A program made the translations under genes and the position numbers. A DNA stretch of 6,196 nucleotides from CAYMUG01 sp964393575 (GTDB taxonomy: Bacteria; Patescibacteriota; Minisyncoccia; Spechtbacterales; 2-12-FULL-38-22): contig CAYMUG010000036.1 of assembly GCA_964393575.1 (NCBI GenBank), forward strand, positions 1 to 6,196, in the 5' to 3' direction. Below the pieces are notes generated by a model, which worked only from the letters and a program-made list of their open reading frames with translations, ran no database searches and was not told the origin of the DNA. Shown here one piece after another: positions 1-5,800 of the stretch. The first letter of the stretch is position 1. Each line of letters starts with the position of its first letter.

Positions 1-367
1 TATAAAAAAATGCTCTGTTATTTGCTATGATACTATAAATAAAGTCAAAAAATTTATCAGCGAGTGGAATATTTTCATATATCCATAGCATCCATTTTTT
101 GTTTTGCGTGTACGACAAAATCTGAAAAACTGCGTGAGCTCCTCCGTAAACCGCACCTTCAGGTGTTATTAGCTTCATTTCTTTCCTGAATTCATTTTCG
201 GGTATTTCCTGTATAAATTTTATTGCTTCCTGGTACGGCATAAATTTAACGCGCGGTGTTGTCTGCTTTTTCCACTTATCTATCCATATTTTACAAAAAC
301 CGCATTCTCCGTCCCATATGCATAAAGGTTTTTCTGGGCTATATTGTATAATTGTATTTTTTGTCAT
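1..367 (-). CDS. DCC-family (DUF393) CxxC protein, N-terminal part, cut by window edge
   Basis: Partial gene read from ATG at 367-365 leftwards off the window; 122 codons are visible with no stop. The N-terminus reads CIWDGECGFCKIW (residues 16-28), which is the D-G-x-C-x-x-C signature of the DCC/DUF393 family (C22 and C25). The family's second block, G-x-V-Y-G-G-A-H-A (71-79), and the C-terminal Y-x-x-x-A-N-N-R block (111-118) are also present, so only a short tail is probably missing. Members are called putative thiol-disulfide oxidoreductases from the cysteine pair, but their substrates are mostly unknown. There is no signal peptide, so the visible part should be cytosolic. It is divergent from the glycosyltransferase pair and separated by 88 bp, so it need not share their function. 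Family assignment is firm; biochemical role is not. The start is chosen because the conserved block begins 16 residues in and no in-frame ATG lies upstream within the spacer. Confidence 0.87.
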   Translation of the reverse strand, partial: MTKNTIIQYSPEKPLCIWDGECGFCKIWIDKWKKQTTPRVKFMPYQEAIKFIQEIPENEFRKEMKLITPEGAVYGGAHAVFQILSYTQNKKWMLWIYENIPLADKFFDFIYSIIANNRAFFY

Positions 368-384
368 AATATTAGTATTGTTGA

Positions 385-390
385 CCCTCC
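385..390 (-). promoter_or_regulatory. GGAGGG Shine-Dalgarno-like site upstream of the DCC gene, unusually distant
   Basis: The minus strand reads GGAGGG, a strong anti-SD match, but it ends 17 nt before the ATG at 367, well beyond the usual 5-9 nt. No in-frame ATG, GTG or TTG lies closer. Either the spacing is tolerated, or a rare ATT start at 370-368 is used, or the match is chance. This is why the exact start of the DCC gene is slightly uncertain. Confidence 0.3.
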
Positions 391-415
391 TAATATACAA
401 TGCTAGTTATGGAGT

Positions 416-424
416 ATTATATCA
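416..424 (-). promoter_or_regulatory. Extended -10 promoter element for the DCC gene
   Basis: On the minus strand the sequence reads TGATATAAT: a perfect TATAAT hexamer with the TGn extension directly upstream. No good -35 is found about 17 bp upstream (CGTATT region), as is common for extended -10 promoters. The predicted start near 408-410 gives a leader of roughly 40 nt that contains a GGAGGG sequence. On the plus strand the same spacer offers only weak candidates for the glycosyltransferase pair: TTGACC at 381-386 without a good partner, TACAAT at 396-401, and TATTAT at 415-420. Confidence 0.5.
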
Positions 425-455
425 CACAAATCATTTTTAATACGCCACTTCTACA

Positions 456-1574
456 ATGAAATTTTTATTTGTCGCTCCGCGGTTTCATACAAATCAATAC
501 GCCTGGACTAAAGCACTTGTGGAAAACGGGCATGAGGTTCAATTTTGGACTTGGTGGGAAGATACGGGTCCGGAAAACTATAGTGCACTAAAACCGGAAA
601 AGATCCAAACTTCGTCACTTAGTAGGTTTTTGCTGGGTTTGGTTAAAAAGCAAGAAAAAAGAAACGCGTGGAGTGCCTTGTTCGCGTTTCCAAAAATATT
701 TTTATTTTATAAAAAATTTAAAAAATATAACCCGGATGTTCTTATTGCCAGACACCCAAACAAGTTTTTAATTTCTTTTATATCTCTAATTTTTGCTAAG
801 TTAAACAAAACTCAAATAATAATATACACACAAACACCTCTTCATAAAAAAATGAAACCGCTTAACAGGCTTCTTATGAAAGTGTTTGTATTTATCTTTG
901 GCGCAAAATGGATAACAACCGCGCCGGGAGACAAGGAGAAGTACCCAAAATTTCACCAAAACGCGTTTTATGCGCCATTCGCTGTTGATGCAAGCATTAT
1001 TCCTAAAAAACAAGAATATGACACTTCGCGGGTAGACATTATTTCTATCGGCAAGCTTCACCAGTCGCGAAAAAACAATCTTTTGTTGCTGCAAGCCCTT
1101 AAGAAAATTGAAGGTGAATTAGATTTTCATTTAACTCTTATTGGTTCTTTGCTTTCGGCAGAAGAGCCCATTTATAAAAAAATATTAAAGTATATAGAGG
1201 ATAACAACTTAGAGAATAAAGTTACAGTAAAAGCTAATTTGCCACACAAAGAAGTGCTCGAGGAGTATGCTAAAAATGATTTATTTGTATTACCAAGTTC
1301 AAATGAGCAATCCGCCTATTCCCATCTTGAGGCAATGGCTGCCGGCCTGCCTGTGATTTGCAGTGACACAAACAGGACGCGGTATTATGTAGAAGAGGGA
1401 GGAAATGGCTATATTTTTAAAAGCGATGATGTGGATGACCTTGTTAGGAAAATAAAGCTTATTGTTAAAGATAAAGACAATATTCGAAAGATGGGAAGGC
1501 GCAGCGTAGAGATAGTAAGGCAGCATTACACCATGGATGCTTTTTATAAAAATTTATTGAAAATAATTTCCTAA
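456..1574 (+). CDS. GT4-type glycosyltransferase (first of tandem pair)
   Basis: A 372-residue retaining GT-B glycosyltransferase, predicted to move a sugar from an NDP donor onto a growing surface glycan at the cytoplasmic face. The C-terminal Glycos_transf_1 domain begins near residue 193 with VDIISIGKLHQSRKNN (a variant of the G-x-L-x-x-x-K-x donor site). It continues through LTLIG (226-230) to the E-x7-E motif at E284/E292, followed by AMAAGLPVICSD (293-304) and a G-x-x-G-Y-I-F segment (315-321). The N-terminal acceptor domain is divergent: it opens MKFLFVAPRFHTN, lacks the usual Gly-rich loop, and has a Trp-rich stretch WTWWED (31-36). The middle (about 98-150) is hydrophobic and basic, compatible with peripheral membrane contact. 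No Shine-Dalgarno precedes the ATG. The next gene starts 21 bp after its stop, so they are likely cotranscribed. Donor and acceptor cannot be read from sequence. Confidence 0.9.
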   Translation: MKFLFVAPRFHTNQYAWTKALVENGHEVQFWTWWEDTGPENYSALKPEKIQTSSLSRFLLGLVKKQEKRNAWSALFAFPKIFLFYKKFKKYNPDVLIARHPNKFLISFISLIFAKLNKTQIIIYTQTPLHKKMKPLNRLLMKVFVFIFGAKWITTAPGDKEKYPKFHQNAFYAPFAVDASIIPKKQEYDTSRVDIISIGKLHQSRKNNLLLLQALKKIEGELDFHLTLIGSLLSAEEPIYKKILKYIEDNNLENKVTVKANLPHKEVLEEYAKNDLFVLPSSNEQSAYSHLEAMAAGLPVICSDTNRTRYYVEEGGNGYIFKSDDVDDLVRKIKLIVKDKDNIRKMGRRSVEIVRQHYTMDAFYKNLLKIIS

Positions 1575-1595
1575 GTAAATCAGCCAAATCAATCT

Positions 1596-2690
1596 ATGCA
1601 AATTACTTTTCTTATATATTCTATGGATGGCGGAGGGGCGCAGCGAGTTTTCACTGAGCTAATAAACAATTTTGCAAGTAGGGGTTATAAAACCAAGTTG
1701 GCTCTGGCGCAAAAACGGGGCTCCTATTTAGAGCAGATAGATCAAGCCACTGAAATTATAGATTTAGATATTTCCGGATTTTTGAAAGGCGTTTTTAAAA
1801 TAGCTAGATATCTACGCAAAGAAAAACCGGAAGTTTTACTTTCTACAATGAACACTATGAACGTAATGGTGTTGTTGGCTTCCGTGCTGGCGCGGCACAA
1901 AGGAAGGGTAGTGGTCAGGGAAGCCAATATATTATCTCTTTCACTTAAAAAAACAAAAGCGGGTAAGGCGTTTTTGTTAAGTAGCGCGACAAAAGTTTTG
2001 TATCCAAAAGCTGACAAAATAATCGCCAACTCTAAAGGAATGGTGCGTGACTTAACGGAAAACTTTAGTATACCTGAAAATAAGATAGTCCAAATATATC
2101 TTCCTCTTAATATAAAAAAAATCCGGGAAAAAGCTGAAGAAGCCCTCGACCATCCGTGGATGGCAAACCCCGAAAATAGGGTTGTCTTAAGTGTGGGAAG
2201 TTTAACCGAACAGAAGGATTATACTGCACTACTCAAAGCTTTTTCGAAGATCGATAACAAATATAACTTAAAACTTATTATATTAGGAGAAGGTCCTGAA
2301 CGAGACAAGCTTGAACGACTAAGCAGAAAATTAGGTATTGAAGAGAGGGTTTCTATGCCCGGCTTTGCGAGTAACCCTTATTCTTATATGAAACACGCCG
2401 ACGCGTTCGTGCTTACCTCAAAGTGGGAGGGTATTCCTAACGTGCTCATAGAGGCAATTGCAGTAGGCACCCCTGTTATAAGTACGGATTGTAAATGGGG
2501 ACCAGCGGAGATTTTACAAAACGGTAAATACGGAAAACTTGTTCCGGTGGGGGATTATACCTCGTTATCAAGAGCAATAACTGACACTATAAACGCCTCC
2601 CCGGATACCGAGGAGGCGTTTGCGTATGTGGAAAGCACCTTTTCTATAGAAAAGATTTCCGAAGAGTACTTAGACATTATCAGAGGGTAA
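1596..2690 (+). CDS. GT4-type glycosyltransferase, PglA/AmsD-like
   Basis: A 364-residue GT-B enzyme with near-textbook GT4 motifs. The N-terminal glycine loop is DGGGAQRV (residues 11-18). The donor domain holds LSVGSLTEQKDY (198-209), ILGEGPERDKL (229-239), and E-x7-E in SKWEGIPNVLIEA (E278 and E286), followed by GTPVISTDCKWGPAEIL (291-307). The D-C-x-x-G-P-x-E-I-L block is typical of the group that includes PglA-, PglJ- and AmsD-like transferases, which often handle N-acetylhexosamines; the donor here remains a guess. No Shine-Dalgarno is visible in the 21-bp gap after the preceding gene, so translation may depend on coupling or a weak start signal. The 3' end overlaps the convergent formyltransferase gene by 11 bp, and codons 332-342 contain a strong inverted repeat. 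It probably acts at the cytoplasmic face of the membrane in the same pathway as its upstream neighbour. Confidence 0.92.
   Translation: MQITFLIYSMDGGGAQRVFTELINNFASRGYKTKLALAQKRGSYLEQIDQATEIIDLDISGFLKGVFKIARYLRKEKPEVLLSTMNTMNVMVLLASVLARHKGRVVVREANILSLSLKKTKAGKAFLLSSATKVLYPKADKIIANSKGMVRDLTENFSIPENKIVQIYLPLNIKKIREKAEEALDHPWMANPENRVVLSVGSLTEQKDYTALLKAFSKIDNKYNLKLIILGEGPERDKLERLSRKLGIEERVSMPGFASNPYSYMKHADAFVLTSKWEGIPNVLIEAIAVGTPVISTDCKWGPAEILQNGKYGKLVPVGDYTSLSRAITDTINASPDTEEAFAYVESTFSIEKISEEYLDIIRG
2591..2621. repeat. Strong inverted repeat inside glycosyltransferase coding sequence; possible convergent terminator
   Basis: The arms AAACGCCTCC (2591-2600) and GGAGGCGTTT (2612-2621) pair perfectly over 10 bp. 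The 11-nt interval can extend the stem with CGG/CCG around an ATA loop after one C-A mismatch. It encodes residues 332-342 of the plus-strand glycosyltransferase and lies about 60 bp beyond the stop of the minus-strand formyltransferase. Only TTT follows the stem on either strand (TTTGCG on plus, TTTATAG on minus), so it is not a canonical intrinsic terminator. It could still stall polymerases arriving from both convergent genes. Confidence 0.45.
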
Positions 2691-3591
2691 GCGTATCTCC
2701 TGTCTTTAGTACGTCCCGGGCGTTTTGTTCTTCCTTGTCTTCTTTCTGTATCTCTTTAATCAACACCCCTCTGTTTTTGGCGATAACTATTGCTCCTTCC
2801 TGGGTTTTTCGTGTAACGCGTCCTGGGATACCTTTCATTTCTTCCTCAACAAGACCTGCTTTCCAGCAGAGATATTTTTCTCCGTTGTAGTAGAAAAATG
2901 CTCCGGGGTACGGCTTGGTTAACGCACGCACAAGGTTATAAATGTCTACATCCCTCATAGTGCGCCAGTCGATTCTACCGTCTTCGGGTTTGCGGGAATG
3001 GTAGTAGGCGCCTTGTGTGGTTTCTTGAGGGATTTCTTTTATCCCACCTTGCTCCAGCTTATCAAGAGTTTCTGTGAGAAGGCGGGGAAATACTTCAAGC
3101 GTTGTTTTCACCACATCTGCAATAGTGTGAGATGGGGCTATGGTAAATTTCTCCTGAGTTAGTATAGGCCCTGTATCGATATCTTCGTCTATTTTAATAA
3201 TACTTACTCCGCCTTCTGTCTCGCCGTTTATAACCATCCAGTTGAGAGTTGAAGACCCTCTATACTCGGGAAGTTTTCCTCCGTGCAGATTGATGAAACC
3301 ATATTCGGGAATGGAAAGCAGGTCCTTTCCGATAATTTGAGTGTAGCTTGCAAGGACAACTGCATCAGGATTGATGTTTTTAAGGTATTCTATAGCCGAC
3401 TCACTATTAATGTTCTCCGGTGAAGATACGGGTATATTGTTTTGTTCCGCGCGCTCAGAAAGGGATGGATACCAAAACCCTGCCGAATCATTAACCGGTG
3501 TTACAACAGTCGATACTTCATGCTTGCTGCTAAGCAGCTTGTCCAAGCATGCAGTAGCTCTGTCCTTTTTGCCTGCGAGTACTATTTTCAT
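2680..3591 (-). CDS. Sugar N-formyltransferase (ArnA N-domain / WbkC-like)
   Basis: A 303-residue enzyme of the formyl_transferase fold. It is predicted to transfer formyl from N10-formyltetrahydrofolate to the amine of an NDP-amino sugar in the cytosol. The catalytic triad is visible: N101 and H103 in INLHGGKLPEYRG (100-112), and D139 in IDEDIDTGPIL (134-144). These sit one residue from the known N102/H104/D140 of E. coli ArnA, and the length matches ArnA's formyltransferase domain of about 305 residues. The C-terminal part has GRIDWR (205-210) and VRALTKPYPGAFFYY (221-235). The N-terminus lacks the GTPxFA motif of methionyl-tRNA formyltransferase, and LPEYRGSSTLNW replaces its usual LPRWRGAAPIQR, so housekeeping Fmt is less likely though not excluded. 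An AGGAG site 7 nt before the ATG supports the start. It is third in the operon after an SDR epimerase and a sugar aminotransferase. Its TGA stop is followed at once by TAA and overlaps the convergent glycosyltransferase. Confidence 0.85.
   Translation of the reverse strand: MKIVLAGKKDRATACLDKLLSSKHEVSTVVTPVNDSAGFWYPSLSERAEQNNIPVSSPENINSESAIEYLKNINPDAVVLASYTQIIGKDLLSIPEYGFINLHGGKLPEYRGSSTLNWMVINGETEGGVSIIKIDEDIDTGPILTQEKFTIAPSHTIADVVKTTLEVFPRLLTETLDKLEQGGIKEIPQETTQGAYYHSRKPEDGRIDWRTMRDVDIYNLVRALTKPYPGAFFYYNGEKYLCWKAGLVEEEMKGIPGRVTRKTQEGAIVIAKNRGVLIKEIQKEDKEEQNARDVLKTGDTLTL
3519..3551. repeat. Nested inverted repeat near the start of the formyltransferase gene
   Basis: The outer arms CATGCTTG (3519-3526) and CAAGCATG (3544-3551) are perfectly complementary. 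Inside lies a second possible stem, CTGC (3527-3530) with GCAG (3534-3537) around TAA. It encodes residues 14-24 of the formyltransferase, so it could form mRNA structure about 40 nt inside the message. Leu/Ser/Lys codon choice in this helix may explain it by chance. Confidence 0.3.
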
Positions 3592-3598
3592 ACTATCT

Positions 3599-3603
3599 CT
3601 CCT
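3599..3603 (-). promoter_or_regulatory. Shine-Dalgarno site of the formyltransferase gene
   Basis: The minus strand reads AGGAG, within ACAGGAGAGATAGT, ending 7 nt before the ATG at 3591. It is the only well-placed strong ribosome binding site in the window and fixes this start codon. Confidence 0.8.
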
Positions 3604-3615
3604 GTAAGGGAACCG

Positions 3616-3633
3616 AAAAAAAGTGTAACACTT
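3616..3633 (-). terminator. Weak hairpin plus T-run between aminotransferase and formyltransferase genes
   Basis: On the minus strand AAGTG-TTA-CACTT forms a 5-bp stem with a 3-nt loop, followed by a run that totals seven Ts. The shape is that of an intrinsic terminator, but the stem has only two G-C pairs. It would at most cause partial read-through control between the aminotransferase (ends 3655) and the formyltransferase (starts 3591). It may equally be an AT-rich accident. Confidence 0.25.
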
Positions 3634-3654
3634 GGATTTATTCTTTTCAATATA

Positions 3655-4770
3655 TTATTCAAAAAAATTTTTTATTTTCGTACAAATATACCGGACATCT
3701 TCCTCGCTCATATCCGGAAACATGGGCAAGGTAATAATTTCATTAGCAAGTTTTTCGGTATTAGTTAGTGTGGTGCTTTTGAAATTCTGTTTTTTGTAAT
3801 ATTCCTGTAAGTGCACGGGTGGGCTGAAATGTATTGAAGCTCCGATACCGTTTTCTTTTAGATGTGCAAGCAATTCGTTCCTTATATTGGTATTTGTTTT
3901 TATTGTGTACATTTGGTATACGTGCAGGTTGTCGGTTTTTTCTGTGGGTGTTTCCACTTCTTTTATGGGTTCAAGAAGCTCATTGTATAAGTTTGCTGTA
4001 TGGCGCCTTTTTTGGTTAAAAGTATCAATCTTTTTCATTTGTTCTACACCCACTGCCGCAAGGAGATTACTCATACGGAAATTATATCCGGGAAGTGTTG
4101 CCGATCTGTATCCGGGGTGCGGCGGATTTTGAGCTTTTGGTATTCCGTGTGCAATGAGCAAGTGCGCTTTTTCAGCTAAATTGTCGTCGTTTGTTGTAAA
4201 CATACCACCTTCTCCTGTTGTGATGTTTTTAGTAGGAAAAAAGGAAAAACACCCTACTCCGAAAGATCCGGTTTTGTATCCATCATATTCTGCACCTATT
4301 GCTTCGGCTGAATCTTCTATAAGTAGTAGATTGTGCTTTTCAGTTATGTTTTTGAGCTCCCCTATATTTGCCGCCTGCCCCCCAAAGTGAACTACCATTA
4401 TTGCCTCGGTTTTGTTTGAAATTACTCCTTCAACGCTTTTAGTATCAAGATTACCGGTTTCGTAATTTATATCAGCAAAAACAGGTATCGCCCCCGCGGT
4501 AACTACAGCGTTCGCGGAAGCAGAGAATGTAAAACTGGGAAGAATAACTTCACCCGTTATGTTATTTGCTTTCAATGCTATAAAAAGAGCCGAAGTGCAG
4601 GAGTTCATACTGATCGCATGCTTAACGCCTACATATTCGGCAAAATTTTTTTCAAACTCTTTATTTTTATCTCCGTGAGTCAGCCATCCTGAGTGAAGAG
4701 TTTCCAGTACTGCCTTTTCCTCTTCTTTGCCGATGCTCGCTTGTGATAATGGAATGTTTTTTTTAGACAT
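3655..4770 (-). CDS. DegT/DnrJ/EryC1-family PLP-dependent sugar aminotransferase
   Basis: A 371-residue fold-type I aminotransferase. It is predicted to move an amino group, usually from glutamate, onto a keto carbon of an NDP-keto sugar, giving an amino sugar in the cytosol. The N-terminal block IPLSQASIGKEEEKAV (6-21) is typical. The phosphate-binding region is NSCTSALFIAL (56-66), and the PLP-ring aspartate is D153 in IEDSAEAIGA (151-160). The Schiff-base lysine is K181 in SFFPTKNITTGEGGM (176-190), and the conserved NFRMSNLLAAVGVEQ (230-244) follows. Length and motifs are complete. The EDSAEA form, with Glu where many members have Gln or His, is seen in perosamine-synthase-like 4-aminotransferases, while FFPTKNITTGEGG also recalls ArnB, so a 4-amino sugar is likely but not proven. 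It starts 3 bp after the stop of the upstream epimerase with no visible Shine-Dalgarno, which suggests translational coupling. The formyltransferase gene follows 63 bp downstream. Confidence 0.93.
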   Translation of the reverse strand: MSKKNIPLSQASIGKEEEKAVLETLHSGWLTHGDKNKEFEKNFAEYVGVKHAISMNSCTSALFIALKANNITGEVILPSFTFSASANAVVTAGAIPVFADINYETGNLDTKSVEGVISNKTEAIMVVHFGGQAANIGELKNITEKHNLLLIEDSAEAIGAEYDGYKTGSFGVGCFSFFPTKNITTGEGGMFTTNDDNLAEKAHLLIAHGIPKAQNPPHPGYRSATLPGYNFRMSNLLAAVGVEQMKKIDTFNQKRRHTANLYNELLEPIKEVETPTEKTDNLHVYQMYTIKTNTNIRNELLAHLKENGIGASIHFSPPVHLQEYYKKQNFKSTTLTNTEKLANEIITLPMFPDMSEEDVRYICTKIKNFFE

Positions 4771-4773
4771 AAT

Positions 4774-5766
4774 CTAGTAGAATTTTTTAAGAAAATCGTG
4801 ATATTTTTGCATCCCTTTCTCCAGTGAGTGTTTGGGCTTATAGCCGAGCACTTCTTTTGCTTTATTTATATCTAAAGCTCCGCGTTCAGGTCTGTAAACG
4901 TCAGCAGGAGCTTTTTCTATTTTAACCGGTTTATCTGAGGTGCTTTTAACTATTTCTGCTAACTCTTTTAATTGTTTTCCTTCCCCGTAAGTGATATTAA
5001 ATGTTTCATTTTCAGCTTTTGAGTTGAATGCAGCTAAAACAAAACCTTCGGCGGTGTCTTCCACGAATGAAAAGTCCAACTTAGACGTACCTCCGTTGTG
5101 TAGTTTGATAGGTTTGCCTGCTAGGGCGTTTTCAAGAAATATCTGGGTCACTCTTCTATTAACGTCGCCGGGCCCGTATACAGCGGAAGGCCGTATTATA
5201 GTGTATGGTATATCATATCTCCTTCCGTATGATTCGGTTATTATTTCACCCGCTAATTTAGTCCCTCCGTATATACCCTTTGGTTTTTTTGGGTGTTCTT
5301 CATCGGCAGGATCGCGCTCAAAATCCCCGTAAACCATACTTGATGACGTGTACACAAACCGTTTTATATAATCCAGGTCTTTGATGCTGTCCAAAATATT
5401 TACAGTCCCCTGTATTATACTGCCTGTTGCCTCCTCAGGATTTTTGTCGCCTAAATCAGCTATAGGAAGTGCTGCAAGGTGCATTACATGAGTGGGCTTG
5501 TGAGTTTGTATAGAGTCCTGAAGAAATCGCTTATCCCTGGTGTCACCTCGTATAAACGTAATTTTATCCCTAATACCTTGAAATCTGTGCTGAAAGTATT
5601 GCTGGTAGTTAGCATTTACAAGCGGGTTGGAATATTGAATAAATGCGTCGTAAATAATAACATCATCACCGCGTTCTATAAGATTGTTGGCGATATATGA
5701 ACCGATAAACCCGGCTCCGCCGGTTATAAAAATTTTATTTTTAGAATTATTGTTATTTGTGCCCAT
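4774..5766 (-). CDS. Extended SDR NAD-dependent sugar-nucleotide epimerase (GalE/WbpP-like)
   Basis: A 330-residue extended short-chain dehydrogenase/reductase, first gene of the minus-strand operon. The NAD-binding loop TGGAGFIG is at 15-22, acidic D40 closes the second strand, and D75 sits in IRGDTRD. HLAALP (96-101) is the usual fourth-strand block. The catalytic set is S142 in YTSSSMVYGD, Y166 and K170 in YGGTK, followed by RPSAVYGPGD (192-201) and the substrate-binding RPERGALDINKAKEVLGYKP (292-311). The two positions after S142 are Ser-Met, not the Asp-Glu that sugar 4,6-dehydratases carry, so epimerase activity (often at C4) is favoured over dehydratase. The substrate is unknown; a decarboxylase or reductase role is possible. 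The N-terminus has an Asn-rich extension (NNNNSKN, 4-10) before the Rossmann fold. No Shine-Dalgarno is visible and the predicted leader is short. The next gene begins 3 bp after its stop. Confidence 0.9.
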   Translation of the reverse strand: MGTNNNNSKNKIFITGGAGFIGSYIANNLIERGDDVIIYDAFIQYSNPLVNANYQQYFQHRFQGIRDKITFIRGDTRDKRFLQDSIQTHKPTHVMHLAALPIADLGDKNPEEATGSIIQGTVNILDSIKDLDYIKRFVYTSSSMVYGDFERDPADEEHPKKPKGIYGGTKLAGEIITESYGRRYDIPYTIIRPSAVYGPGDVNRRVTQIFLENALAGKPIKLHNGGTSKLDFSFVEDTAEGFVLAAFNSKAENETFNITYGEGKQLKELAEIVKSTSDKPVKIEKAPADVYRPERGALDINKAKEVLGYKPKHSLEKGMQKYHDFLKKFY

Positions 5767-5786
5767 ATAAGGTAATGTAATTTACA

Positions 5787-5800
5787 GGTATTATAATACC
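5787..5800. promoter_or_regulatory. Palindromic divergent promoter core with -10 on both strands
   Basis: GGTATTATAATACC is a perfect 14-bp palindrome in the 68-bp spacer between the divergent epimerase and glycosyltransferase genes. It carries TATAAT on the plus strand (5792-5797) and, by symmetry, on the minus strand (5795-5790), so the same core could open in both directions. A palindrome of this size could also bind a dimeric regulator that would then control both genes. Confidence 0.5.

Noticed and set aside
685..735. Very AT-rich stretch with local inverted symmetry in the first glycosyltransferase
   Set aside because: It is explained by Lys/Phe/Ile/Tyr codons (KIFLFYKKFKKYN) and shows no defined promoter or repeat unit.
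801..1094. 97-codon minus-strand open frame inside the first glycosyltransferase
   Set aside because: Cys/Phe/Tyr-rich composition is typical of an antisense shadow, and the plus-strand gene is clear.
456..2690. Tandem glycosyltransferases as a recent duplication
   Set aside because: They share only family motifs; the N-terminal halves and motif details differ strongly.
2711..2745. CCCGGG core followed by a T-rich stretch after the second glycosyltransferase, considered as a plus-strand terminator
   Set aside because: The symmetry leaves no room for a hairpin loop, and the T-rich run is the complement of Lys/Glu codons in the formyltransferase.
3442..3768. 108-codon open frame on the plus strand crossing the aminotransferase-formyltransferase gap
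   Set aside because: It overlaps both real genes, has no family signature and covers the formyltransferase's own ribosome binding site.
4991..5332. 113-codon open frame on the plus strand, antisense to the epimerase
   Set aside because: It lies wholly inside a well-supported SDR gene, has no recognisable domain and no ribosome binding site; it is a frame shadow.
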